Below, in pieces: positions 36,859 to 48,360 of a DNA stretch of 64,000 bases. Below the pieces are notes generated by a model. It had not been told where the DNA came from. It did no database searches and saw nothing but the letters and a program-made list of their open reading frames with translations. The position numbers were made by a program, and so were the translations under genes. The stretch is taken from positions 73,407,043 to 73,471,042 of the forward strand of contig OW799234.1 in NCBI GenBank assembly GCA_941918925.1, in the 5' to 3' direction. Position 1 is the first letter of the stretch, and each line of letters begins with the position of its first letter. The stretch is from Phyto melanocephala (lineage: Eukaryota; Arthropoda; Insecta; Diptera; Rhinophoridae).

Positions 36859-38103
36859 TTTAAAAGCCATTATTTTCACTCTCACCTTTTGAAGCTAAGA
36901 TTTGTGGCAAAAAAAACTACTTAATGTTAACACTCCATTTAACGGAAAGTTTTTAGCAAGTAAATGTATCGAACGTTCTCTATGCTATATTATATTTTCT
37001 TCTATACAAATTTTCGTTTTTTAGAATTTTTCAAAAAAAAATATTTAATTCAACAAATATTTCGTTAAATTCTTTATATATTAAAGAAAATATTTTTTTT
37101 AACAAATTTTTATAATTATTAATAAATTATCTACTTTCTTTCAAGTTTTTTCTCGCCACCTCATACCCTACTACTGTGCCCCAGTAGTCAACCACCGACG
37201 TTTTAACCCTCTTCGGAAAAGAAATTGTGGTGTATGTGGTTGCTGTTGTGTTACTCGTACAACTGCTTTGAAACTGCATACCTAAATTTTGAGTCATTCA
37301 CATTATAACAACATAATTTACATTATTTGTGTGTGTGAACGTTTTGAATTGTATGGCCTGATGTTTTTAAATAAAAATAAAAAAAAAACACTAAAAGCGG
37401 TAGAGTCATATTAAGTTGACGACTGACTGTGTCACTTAGTAATGGGAGTAAATACTGAATGTTGTTTTTGTTGTTTTTAAATAGTTCATAGCATAATTGT
37501 ACAAAGTGACGTCACGATTTTTCTATTCTACTCGATTATAGTGAAAGTGGCGATCATTTATTTAAGGCTGATGTAAATAATAACATCGAGGTGCATGAAA
37601 ATTAATTAACATAAACTTAATTGATGCAGGTAAGTTTTAAAAACAATTAAACAGAAGAGTTCACACACAAACATACATATATGTACGTGTACGCACACAT
37701 GTAAATGCTACATTTAGGATATAAAGATCTTACTGTGTTAAGTGTGTTTTATGATGCATTAGATGCGTAATATGATGTTGGCGATGAGCAATAAAGTTAA
37801 AGCAAAGCAATATGTTTAAAGTGTCAATTATTGTGTATAATAAATAAGTGGTTCAAATTAACAAGTAAATTTAATAAAAAAAAATCTATTTTAAATTTAA
37901 AATCTTTATATTTGTTGCTAAATTTTATTTTTTTACAATCAGTGGAAATAATGGTAAATTACTTCCCAATTCCTTTATTATTTTCTATACCTATACAAGA
38001 GGAAATTATTAAAAAAAACACTGTATATATAGTAACTACTTAGTATGTGGTTAGAAATATACTAGTTACATATCTGTCCTTTTTTTCATATCAATTTTAA
38101 CAT
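36859..38103. other. Unassigned DNA
   Basis: Nothing recognised; GTGACGTCAC at about 37507 is a perfect CRE-like octamer context without other support. Confidence 0.45.
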
Positions 38104-38105
38104 TA

Positions 38106-38979
38106 GGTTGTCATAGGACAAGGAGAGTCCTGGTCTGCCAAAAAAAGAGTAAATATGAAGAATTGGAAGCATTACCCGACGAAGATTGTTGTCAAACGCA
38201 AGAAGAACTTGCATTATCATTGGGAGTCACCAACAAGCCATTTCCCCACGTTAAAAAAAATATTGGAATTCATTTAAAAGTAAGAAAATTGCATTCCATT
38301 TGAATTGAAGCCAAGAGATGTTGAAAGGCGAATTTGCATGTCGAAAATTATGCTTTAACGCTGCAAAATGAAGTAATTTTTACATCGTATGGTTACTGGT
38401 GATGAAAAATCGCTACATAACGATAACCCCAAGCGAAAAGAGTCATATGCAAAGACCGGCCAACCAGCCAAATCAATACCAAAGCCAAACATTCATGACG
38501 CCAAGGTAATGCTCTCTATTTGGTGGGATCAGAAAAATATTTTGTATTACGAACTGTTGAAATCGGGTCAAGACGATCACAGAGGATCTGTATCGAACAC
38601 AATTGATTCGTTTGAAACGAGCAATCAACGAAAAACTACCACAATATTCAACCAAACTAAGGGCTATAATCATCTATCATGCCAACATTCGGCCACATGT
38701 TGCATGACCGGTCAAAAACTATTTGCAAACAATGGATAGGAAGTTCTGGCTCACACGACTTATAGTCCAGGCTTTACCTTAAAATTTAACCACCCTTTAT
38801 ATGGCATCGTGCATCTACAGTCTAAAGAAGGGTGTAATAATGGTAGAACAAGATGGCACGCAAAAATTTCCGATTGTTATTTCATGAATAAAAATCGGGA
38901 GAGTTTAAGGTCGACAAAGGAATGTTTTTTGACATTTTAAACACTTAATTCTTACCACCATTTGCTAAGGCAACAAACC
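38106..38979 (+). pseudogene. Mariner-like element (second lineage), decayed
   Basis: TA-flanked (38104-38105, 38980-38981) with weakly matching ends GGTTGTCATAGGAC / GGTTTGTTGCCTTAGC. Plus-strand reading: ELEALPDEDCCQTQEELALS, VTGDEKSLHNDNPKRKESYA (first catalytic D in the GDEK box at 38398-38407), KPNIHDAKVMLSIWWDQK and ILYYELLKSGQ. This is the lineage with DEDxCQTQEEL and IWWDQ motifs, distinct from the FQQDGATCH lineage elsewhere in the window. The region after 38590 is scrambled by frameshifts. Confidence 0.85.
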
Positions 38980-39299
38980 TAATCTCGAAGAAGAATCTGA
39001 CAATTTACGACCTCAATAAAATTAAAGAAAGAGGTCTGTCACGATGAAATGGCCATTTAGCCATTTTAATTTTAAAAAATTTAAAAAAAAATTAAACAAA
39101 AAAAAAAATAATAAAAAAAAAATTAAAAAAAAATTACACAATAAATATAAAATAAAAACAAATATGAAAATAAAAAAAAATTTAAAATATTAAAAAAATA
39201 AGAAAAAAAAATAAGCAAAAAATAAAAAAGAATGAAAAAAAAATAAAAAAAAAATTAAAAAAATAATAAAAATATAAATAATATATAAAATAAAAAATA

Positions 39300-40062
39300 A
39301 AATAAAATTTTTTTGGGCTCAGCTGGGGTTCAATGCCACGTTTACTCTAACCAGTATATCACGTTTGTATGTATGTATGTTGTTGTTGTATGTTCTTTTT
39401 GTGTTAAAAAAACGAGGTGGCCGTGTGTTTTTGCTCATATCTCAGTTGTTTATTTACCGATGTTTCTGATTTTCAATACGGATCTACTCCCGAATATTTC
39501 TGATATTTAAATATATTGTGAGGCTTCGTTCCCAAAATTTTTTTTATTTTTTTTCGACTTTACAAAAATTTTACTTTGGGCTATCTGTCAACATTACATT
39601 AGATAGCATGGCTAGGGTGGGTAAAGACTATAAGAGAGGAAATCGCACCTATCCCTCTTCTACTAAGCTTTTTTTTTTTTATTGGTATTTTATTTTAATT
39701 TTGTTATTTCGTCGGTTTGGTACATATTTTTTAGCTACCTAATTCTTATAAATTGTATAGCGAACCGTAATCTAATTCGATAGGGGTAAGAACCACACCA
39801 ATATCCATGAGCACGGCCGGTAACTATAGGTAGCAATACCCTTTGAGAGTTGGAGCCAATATGGTTTGGTTCGTTACAATATATGGTGGTCCAGGCGCTG
39901 TCGGGGGGCTTCAAAAGGTTTCAACATACACACGGTCAGACTCCCATATTCATAAGCTTTCAGAAAATATATACTTTATGGGGTCGGAAATGAAAATTGC
40001 AGAAATTTCACACGGAATGACAAACCTATATATACCCTTTTTCACTGTGTGAAGGGTATAAA
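39300..40062 (-). repeat. DINE-1-like element, 5' half only, with an insertion
   Basis: A-rich tract from about 39064, then GGCTCAGCTGGGGTTCAATG, TATGTATGTATGTTGTTG, CTCATATCTCAGTTG and GATCTACTCCCGAATATTTC. It is interrupted at about 39515-39895 by unrelated sequence and resumes with GTCGGGGGGCTTCAAAAGG and TTTATGGGGTCGGAAATG through GTGAAGGGTATAA. No hairpin end is present. Confidence 0.75.
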
Positions 40063-41419
40063 TTACTTTGAGAGAAGATATAAACAATATGAATTCCACA
40101 ATACAAGAAAAAAAAGAGAACCCACTAAATCAATGCAGTCTAATTACATCACACATTTTAAAATTTATTTTAAACTTTAAATTTTGTATGAATATGGAGA
40201 TTTAATTGCAATTATATTCTTTTTAATTAAGAATAAACTGAATGAGAGATAAGTGAGTAACTAAAGTAAAGTGCTGTCATTAAAACTAAATTTTTTTTTT
40301 CAAAATTACTTTAGCAGAAGTTAATGTGTAACCTCTCGACACTAATAGTTAAAACGCTTAGGTTTAACTACACACAAAGCCAAAAAACTGTAAGGTAAAA
40401 TTGTGTAATTTCTAAAAATTCTTCACGGGCTGAGTGTGTGGCAACAGACACACACAATCAACAAAATGTCATCTGCCAATTCCTTTTGAAGTTTTTTTTT
40501 TTTTGCTCTGCGGTACTTAAAAAGTAAGGACAGACGGACATATGAATGCACGTTAATTGTTTCCCGCTCGCGCTTAACTCTCTTTGACAAAAGCACCTAT
40601 TTTGTTTTTTTTTTCACTACAAATTACCTAAACTGACATTTATTTAATGCGTCATTACCATTTTATTGGCTTAAAACAAGCAGAGGGAGGAACAAAAATT
40701 ATCATTAATAAACATTTAACACTGGCAAGACGCGTATTTTAACAATTCAATATGTTAAATGTGTAGATTGTTAAAAGAAGAAACATACAAACATCCTTAG
40801 TTCGTAAAATACTTGGAATCCATACACCTACCGCACACTGCTGGGTCTTTGTGTGTATGTGTGTGTGTGATTTCCTTTTGTTTTTGTAAATATGAAGTTA
40901 TTGCAAAATGTGTTTTATCAAGAAAAAGATGATGTATGGATGTAGGTAGATAAATAACAATCAAATAACATTTAATTTTCTATAGAAAATAATTAAATAA
41001 AAAATCTGTAGGTATTTTGGCGGTGCGAAGAATGTGGGTAATTGTGTTTAAGGTGAATTTAAATTAGTGTGAATTATTTCAAATATATTTTAAAAACTAT
41101 TTATCTATTATTCAGCCACAGATTAATATAACAAGACTTTTCAGAGGCGGGGACTGTAAATTGATAGCATTGTTCTCTGTGACAGCTAATTTGACGGATT
41201 TCGCTTATTTTAAAATCTCTTTCTGAGAAACTGTCCTGAGAAACTTAAAGGGTGGTCCAACCAGAATTTACGATGTTAATTGTGAGTCACGCCTTCACAC
41301 ATCAAGTTTTTTGCACAACTTATTTTGACACCTCTTCGTTTCAGTGTCTGACAAAGGGAAAGGTACACAAATGGGTAGAGCGTTAACATTATAGACATTG
41401 CTAACAGCATAATCGACCA
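40063..41419. other. Unassigned DNA
   Basis: No gene seen. The last 180 bp (from AAAGGGTGGTCCAACC at 41250) may be the 5' part of the mariner that follows. Confidence 0.45.
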
Positions 41420-43400
41420 AATGTGTCCATAATCGGGAGAGTTGTGCCCAAATATCAGCAAGCTAAGTCTGTAGTTAATGTGAAAACAGCTGTGCATGCT
41501 CATGTCCACTTCGTTTTGCGGAAACCATTGCTTTTGTTTGCAATACATACACATGTAGGGGGAATATCGAAGCAGACCACTACTATCACGGGTCCCTTTT
41601 CGACCACCTTCGCTCCTCAGTGATTTCGTGTCTACCGATCAGTATACCTTCAATCAATTTTGTTTGCAATAGTGTGGCAGAAGAGCCGCCAACCTCGACT
41701 CGTCATGCCTAACAATTAAATATCTCACGAAAATCACTGATGCGAATTTTGAATAAAAATTTTAAATTACAAGTTTACAAGATTTAATTGACTTAAGAGC
41801 TAAAGCCTACTGACCATTTCAAGCGTCGTCAATACGCCGAATGGTTGGTTGAAAGGACAAAAGTGAATGGTGACTTTACAAATAAAAATCATCTTCAGCG
41901 ACGATACACACTATCACCACTGAACCACCGTACTTCGAAATTTGATTTGTCACCGTTGTACACCGTTCTTTTGTAATATTTAAAAAAAAAACACTGCCGT
42001 CAATAAGCCAATAAGAATTCAAGAGCTAAAAGCTCTAAACACATAGACGACAGCAGACTTCACAACATCACGACTTCAAATGCTGCAAACTTCAAATGCT
42101 GCTCTGAAGTCAGCTTCATAATTATTTTGAAGACAGCAACAACATAATAATCAGCTGATGTGTATTTTAGCAATACAAATTTCAGGGATGCCGCACATTT
42201 ATTTTATAATGAATAAAATTAAAGTTATTGATAAAAAAAATGTAATAATATCACGAGAAACTATAAAAACACATAAATTTATTTCTTTATTGTATTTTTG
42301 TAATGTTCTTTTATGTTTAATTATAAAAATAAGTTTTTGTTCTTTTTTTTTCCAATTTAATATATGTAATGGCAACACTATATTTGTTCATTGCTGCCCG
42401 TCAAAATAGAAAATAGCCTAAGTTGCCAGCAGCAGCAAATGCTGTTGTGCAATCGTACTGCTGTCAAAATAATCGTTTTCATTTTAACACATGGATTTTA
42501 TTTTTGACATATTGCTGCTTGCTGTCTGCTGTTGTTTATGTGTTTAGAGCAAAAGGATGAGATAATTCCGCACTTTAACGACACCGAAGTCGTGGCATTT
42601 GGCCGATATTTTATTTCACACATAATTGTCATATGTAGACCCTTCTATCATAATAAAAATATTACGATGATTTTCTGAAAATTTATTGTTTTCTTTACAA
42701 TAAACATTGTGCGCCTGTAAATTATTTAAATTTATTCTGAAAATCATGGGTTAATTTATCGAACCCAGCAGGTATCGGATGTAGCATACTTTTGACTAAA
42801 TGACTTTGTCAATCAACAGAATTGTCTAATTTGGATCGATAATGATCCTCAAGCCATTGTGTAAGCACCTTTAAATCCAGAAAAACTCTCTGTTTGGTGT
42901 GCTTTATAGGCCGATAAAATCATTGGTCCATATGTCTCAAAAATAGCGATGTACAGAACGTTACGAAAAAGAATAAGCGGCATAGACATATACATGCTAA
43001 TCTTTTTGTGCCTAATTTGGAAGGCATTAGTATTATATCCATGTGGTTTCAATTAAAATTGTGCCACATGTCAAGCAGTGCACGATACAATAAATTTGCT
43101 GACGAGGGAATAATTTCAAAAAACCAATCTCTTAATTGGCCACATCGGTGTCATTACCTTATTTTCTATGGAGATATGTAAAGGTCCATGCAGTTAAACC
43201 AGAAACGATCGAGCACTTGGAAGTGAATATTCGACGAGATATTACTAAAATAAATACAACCTTGCTGACTTCATTCTCTTACCATATTGCATATATGGAA
43301 ATGTTAAAATTGTCTGAGTACGAGAGCGCAACAAAATATGTCTTCTGTACAGCTTATTATTTCAGCAGTAAAAAAAAGGAGAAAAGTTTATTTCAATAGA
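41420..43400 (+). pseudogene. Mariner-like element split by a 0.85-kb insertion
   Basis: Plus-strand fragments: ELKPTDHFKRRQYAEWLVER and FSDDTHYHH (41790-41930, first catalytic D), then, after unrelated DNA, VNQQNCLIW (about 42805), PLNPEKLSVWCAL, IIGPY, NCATCQAVHDTINLLTRE and C-terminal pieces to about 43400. The two parts abut correctly in the family alignment, so 41940-42797 is a later insertion. Ends and TA sites were not resolved. The position of the second D is lost (NCATCQ for QDGATCH). Confidence 0.75.
42032..42550. mobile_element. MITE with about 27-bp inverted ends, inside a mariner
   Basis: GCTCTAAACACATAGACGAC at the left and the inverse of GCTCTAAACACATAAACAAC at the right, continuing AGCAGAC. 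Several CTGCTGT/GCAGCA motifs recur inside. It lies within the foreign block that splits the mariner at 41420-43400. Target duplication ambiguous (short A-rich flanks). Confidence 0.65.
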
Positions 43401-44480
43401 ATTTAATTTTTTTATTTCTTCCTTACTTGCTGCCACCTTTTTCAGCAGCGCGTAAATTGAAAGCAAGAATAAGCTGCTCCTAGTAGAGATTTTTACGAAA
43501 AAGAGACCTACAAAGTGAAAACGCAATAAAAAATCATGCCTACTGCAAACGCTTTCGATAGCAGGTAAGCGCAAAGTAAGCGATTCAAGAAGCTTCATTT
43601 GGTAATGAGCCTTTTTTTTTGTAGAAAGGGCCCAATTACGACATTCGATGACTTGCAAAACTATTGAAATTCTCTTTGCAATCTGTATATCTAACGCACT
43701 TTACTCTCACGTTCGATTCATTCATTTCGATAGCGTTTGAATGCTATAATTTGATCTTGAATTCACTGTGAATGGTGTTTAAGAATTTAACCTTTAGCAA
43801 ACGCCATATTTCATATTTTAAACATTTATGTCATAAAACGATCTTATTAGTTAATAATTAATCAAATTGAATAGATATTAAAAATGCTCTTCTCTATCTC
43901 TCTGCCTCTGAAAAACCACTTTGCATTTATAAAGGTTTTTCTCTAATTATCAGCAAATAAAAATTATTTTCTCTAAATAAAATTTCCATTAAACGATATT
44001 TTATGCTAAATTTTCTATAAAAAGAGAATCGATATTAAACATTTTTAAAGAACATTTTGTAAAACGAAATAATCATTTTAAAGACTTTTGTTTCCGACAA
44101 AAAATTTAAAAAAAATTAAAAAAAATTATTTCAAGGCGAATTCAAATCAGGTGATGTTATAAAGCCAGCTGATTATTTTTGCACGCTTTATTTTAACGGC
44201 ACAATGTCAAAGTTTGTGTACATTTAAATTAATTTTTATGTGCGTTGGTTGAAAAATTTTATAAAATTGATAAAGTTTGTGAAAGAAATTAAAAAAATGC
44301 TAATATTTGTCCAAAAAAATGGTAATGTAAATGTGAAAAGATTTTCGAAGCAACTTTAAAAGAGAATAACGAAAAAAAACTCGGCGTTAATTGCATTATC
44401 TAAATGCGGTCTAAATCTATAAAAAATACAATTTTAATAAAAAGTAAGCAAACAATTTGTTTTTGTTGTGTTTTGACATT
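43401..44480. other. Unassigned DNA
   Basis: No gene seen. GCAAACGCTTTCGATAGCAG (43545) and TTTCGATAGCGTTTGAATGC (43725) form an imperfect inverted pair. Confidence 0.45.
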
Positions 44481-44488
44481 CTCCGGGC

Positions 44489-44855
44489 CAAGGCGAATTC
44501 ATACAAGTGAAATTACCAGCCCAGCTGATGGGGAAACTTTTTGTCAAAATTGGTTGAAGTTGCCTTATTAATGCAGGGATGGCAAATGTGATTTTCGATT
44601 CGGTATTAAACAATTAACTTACGTGTAATTTTTTGATAATAAATGTGCTAAATTTATGTATATTTGTAGCTTTTGTATCACGTACAATGTGTTTCAAACA
44701 TTTATATCTTTTTAAAAAAAAATTTTATTATATTTAATATGTCAAAGCAACTTTTCCATCCCTGATGTACGAATTGACCTTAACATAAAACATCTCCTCA
44801 AAAGTTGATTTGTTGTATCAATTCGCCGTTGCATATACCTTATGGATATGCCTTG
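44489..44855. mobile_element. hAT MITE, CAAGGC family, copy 2
   Basis: Ends CAAGGCGAATTCATAC / RC CAAGGCATATCCATA and a perfect 8-bp duplication CTCCGGGC (44481-44488, 44856-44863). Collinear with 12773-13144. Confidence 0.9.
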
Positions 44856-44863
44856 CTCCGGGC

Positions 44864-45862
44864 CATTTTGTATTTGTTGTTGGGACGTTATCACCTGATA
44901 TGAATTCGTCTTGAACTATTTCTCACAGCAGAATAAACTTAAGTTTTAAACATAAAATCAATTTTATTAAAATTAGTTAAAAACAAATAAAATAAAAACA
45001 AAATCCCTAATGCGGGCGACATGTCTCACGTGACTGAAGTGTTATTGCGATTTAAAAACTAAACTAATTTGTTAACCATAAAAGTCAAAATGCTTTTTAT
45101 TTACCTTTTAATAATAATTTATACACTACTCGTGTTAAAAATATTGTTTCACAGGAATTGCAAAAAAAAAAAAACTGTGTTAAAAATGTGGTAGTAAAAT
45201 TAATTAAAATTAAACAACGGGAAAGTGTATGTACATACATACATATCGTCGCTGCTCCGGCGTTATCGGTTTTGAGACAATTATTGAAAATTTTTTTTAA
45301 TGCACTATTTTGAACCTTTGTTGGTCAAACATCTATTCACCAAACCGTTTAAGGATATCTTGATTGGTTCAGAAATAAACAATAGTCGATATGTGTAAGT
45401 TTAATACTATGAAGTAACAAAATGAAATGCTTTTTCTGCTCTTCTGAAAAATTAGTACAAAAAAAACACATAACTGAATTCGTGAGTATAGCGACGACAT
45501 GGTGTATTTGATAATGATCGTACGAGTAAAATTCTAAAGAAAATGATGAAATTTAGTTGATTGTAATTGTGTTTTAAAGAGATTTGAAATGTTTGAATTG
45601 GAAAAAGTATAAGAAATAAAATCTTATATTGCACACTCAAAGCAAACACCCAGCAAGTTAGATCAATCATGATTGTGTGGTGTATTTGGTCCATAAGAGA
45701 GCCATTTGTTGTAGAGTTGAGTGTGTTCACTACTACTTATTTATATGAATTTCACAATTATGACACATTATGTGACAAGTGTTTCTATACAGTTATATGT
45801 ATGTATGTATGGATATATGTCCATATTAATGCATAGCCTAGAAGTATTTCAATTGAAATTCA
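44864..45862. other. Unassigned DNA
   Basis: Nothing recognised. Confidence 0.5.
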
Positions 45863-47745
45863 AACAAGTAAGAGCACTATATTCGGCTGTGCCGAATTTT
45901 TGTTACCCACCACCAATTTTGTGTACTTTTGCAGCACAAAACTTATTATTCTGTTATTAACAGTAATCGCTATGGAATAATCTTTTTATACTAAAACGAG
46001 GATCACATTCTTTGTGTAACTTTGATATGTTATTACATATTTTCTTTTCCTAAGTTGAATTATTAAGCATTTCTACATTAGAAATGATAAGATAATCCAT
46101 TACAGATTTATTTTTTTTTCTTTTTGTCCATATAGAAATAATATGAACTTAAGATAAATCTTTATATGAGAGGTGGACATGTCACCTTAATTTTTTGCAA
46201 TTATACTTATATTGACGAGAAATGTAAAAATGCAAATTTTCATCATCATACATCTAAAGGCTATAATACACGGCATGTTTTTTACATCTGACTTTTCAAT
46301 TTGTGAGACATATGTAAGTCTACATGTCTGTCAAAATTTTACTTTTATAGGCAACCGTCGCTGACTTCTTTGCAGCAGCAGAGATTTCTGCCAACAGCTG
46401 ATGTCACATGTTTTGACAGAAGAAAATAGAGCGCGCTCTAATCAAAATTTTGTCAGATGTCTCAACACAGAATTAATGTTTTATAGGTAACACACGACAT
46501 GTTCGCATTTAGCAGTGTGGAATTTTTCAAGCCTTAGTTACCTTATTACCAGTAGATTGTGTTAGATTTAGTCGTTAAGGTAGGCGTGTCAAAGTAATAA
46601 TAAATTCAACTTAAATATTTTGATATAGTCTTTTATTGTTTTAAAATCTTTGTCCGTAAAGAAATTATATGAATTTAAAATAAAGTGTTATATGGGAGGT
46701 GGGCGCCAAAGCGGGCGTGTCACCTAAATTTTTTGGAATAAAACCTGTATTGCCGAGAAATGCAAATTTCCATCGTCATACATCTAATTCTGTCGCTTTT
46801 ATGAGCTTTTGAATTTCATTACCAGTAGATTGTGTGAGAAGTGGACGTTAATGTAGGAGTGCCATAGTAATTTTTGCTAATAGATTGAACTTAAAAATTA
46901 ATAATTCAATATGGAATCCTTTATTCTTCCAAAATCTTTGACCATAGAGAAATAATATGAATTTGAGATAAAGCGTTATATGGCAGGCGGACGTTAAAAT
47001 GGGCGTGTCTTTTGATCGAAGAGCAATTTTCGCAAAATATCAGAATAGTACATCTAATTTTGTCAGTTTTATTACGTTTTTAATTTAAAATATACCGAAC
47101 AAGACACTGTGCGGTATAAATTTTCGTAAATTTTGATCTATAACTCCTACCGTAATGCATAGATTTGAGCACTTTTCAAAGAAAGATATTTTTTTTACTT
47201 AGGAAATATACTTGTGAAATTTTATCGCTCTACATTAATGCGTTTGGACAGAATTGCATTTTATTTGATGTTGGAAGGACATGGTTTTTTGACCTACTCT
47301 TGCATTATGAGCTGTAGCTCACTTCCTAATACTCCGATTTAGCCCATTATTTCAATATCAAACAAACTTTGTGTATAAGAAATATTCTGGCACAATTTGA
47401 ACCCCTAACTTTTTCGGTTCGAGCTGTATCGTGTTTTCAGCAGACGGACAGACGAACGTACATATCTAGATCAACCTAAATTAAAACCAGGACTCAGAAA
47501 ATATATACATATTTTATGGGGTTCAAAATGGATATTTCGATGCTACATCCTCATATCTTAGTTGTTAATGGACCGATTTTTCTGATTTCCAATACTGATT
47601 TCGAACTACATACATACAAACAGACGAACATTGCTAAATCGTTTCCCTAGTCATAAGCTTTCAGATTCTTTATGGGGTCCCAGACGATAATTGTAAAAAT
47701 TAAACACGGTATGACAAACCTTTATATACCCCTACACTCTCTGTG
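45863..47745 (-). repeat. DINE-1-like element, variant subfamily (2), long copy
   Basis: Hairpin ATTCGGCTGTGCCGAAT near 45880-45896, TTACCCACCACCAATTTTG, then about three diverged copies of a 300-bp unit. Each unit has TACCAGTAGATTGTGT, AATATGAATTTGAGATAAAG-like text and GGTGGGCG...GGGCGTGTC. It then has CAGACGGACAGACGAACG, TTTTATGGGGTTCAAAATG and CCTTTATATACCCCTACACT. A foreign stretch of about 250 bp (46256-46510) appears to sit inside one unit. Confidence 0.75.
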
Positions 47746-47760
47746 AAATTTTAAAAAATA

Positions 47761-48284
47761 CAGTGCGGTCTGTGTAGAGTGATCCCCCGATGCTATGAAT
47801 ACCTCGTTAGAGTGAACACCAGAATGTTTACATTGACTACTCTGTGGAGTGAACACTCATGTAGAGTGAACTCATGAACATACTTTATAGTGAGAAAAAC
47901 AATGAAAAAGAGTATAAAAATTAAAGAGAACATGAAATAACGGTAAAGTAACGATTCTTTTAGAGTAAGTTGACAAGTTACTCTCACAAATACGCATTCT
48001 ATAAAGTGTTAATTTATTTAAGTCTGCACGCATGTTCCATTAAAGTCGTGTCTCAAAGTTAATTTCTGAATATGTAATTGGTGACATATAACTGTTACAT
48101 AAAAATGGGATTCGAAAAAAAGAAAGCATTTATCCTTAAAACAAAAAAGCGACATTATAAAAGAAATTGAAAAAGGTGCTAGTGTTACTACTTTGGCACT
48201 GCGTTTCAACCTTGATTTAGTGAACTACCTGGGTATAGTGAAATCGCTCTGCAAAAATTAGTTCACTCTACCCAGACAGCACTG
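47761..48284 (+). mobile_element. pogo/Tigger-like MITE carrying a transposase remnant
   Basis: Ends CAGTGCGGTCTGTGTAGAGT / RC CAGTGCTGTCTGGGTAGAGT, flanked by TA (47759-47760, 48285-48286). It contains further GTGAACxC / GAGTGAAC motifs. Plus-strand codons at about 48117-48215 read SLKQKSDIIKEIEKGASVTT, then LALRFN. That is the CENP-B/Pipsqueak-type N-terminal helix-turn-helix of pogo-superfamily transposases. Everything after it is deleted, so the element is non-autonomous. Confidence 0.85.
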
Positions 48285-48360
48285 TATGTATATACATACA
48301 TACTTATATGTTTAATTTCTTACCAAACATTGCGTTTCAGTTTGATTTATTAAATACCAT

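Noticed and set aside
37500..37520. CRE-like GTGACGTCAC as a regulatory site
   Set aside because: Single short motif with no promoter or conserved context.
38473..38673. Minus-strand frame over a mariner
   Set aside because: Shadow of the plus-strand transposase text.
43362..43658. 98-codon minus-strand frame
   Set aside because: Overlaps the end of a mariner remnant on the other strand; no domain.
46256..46510. MITE inside the long DINE variant
   Set aside because: The similar ends (ATACACGGCATGTT / ACACACGACATGTT) are direct, not inverted, and no duplication was found; left as an unexplained insert.
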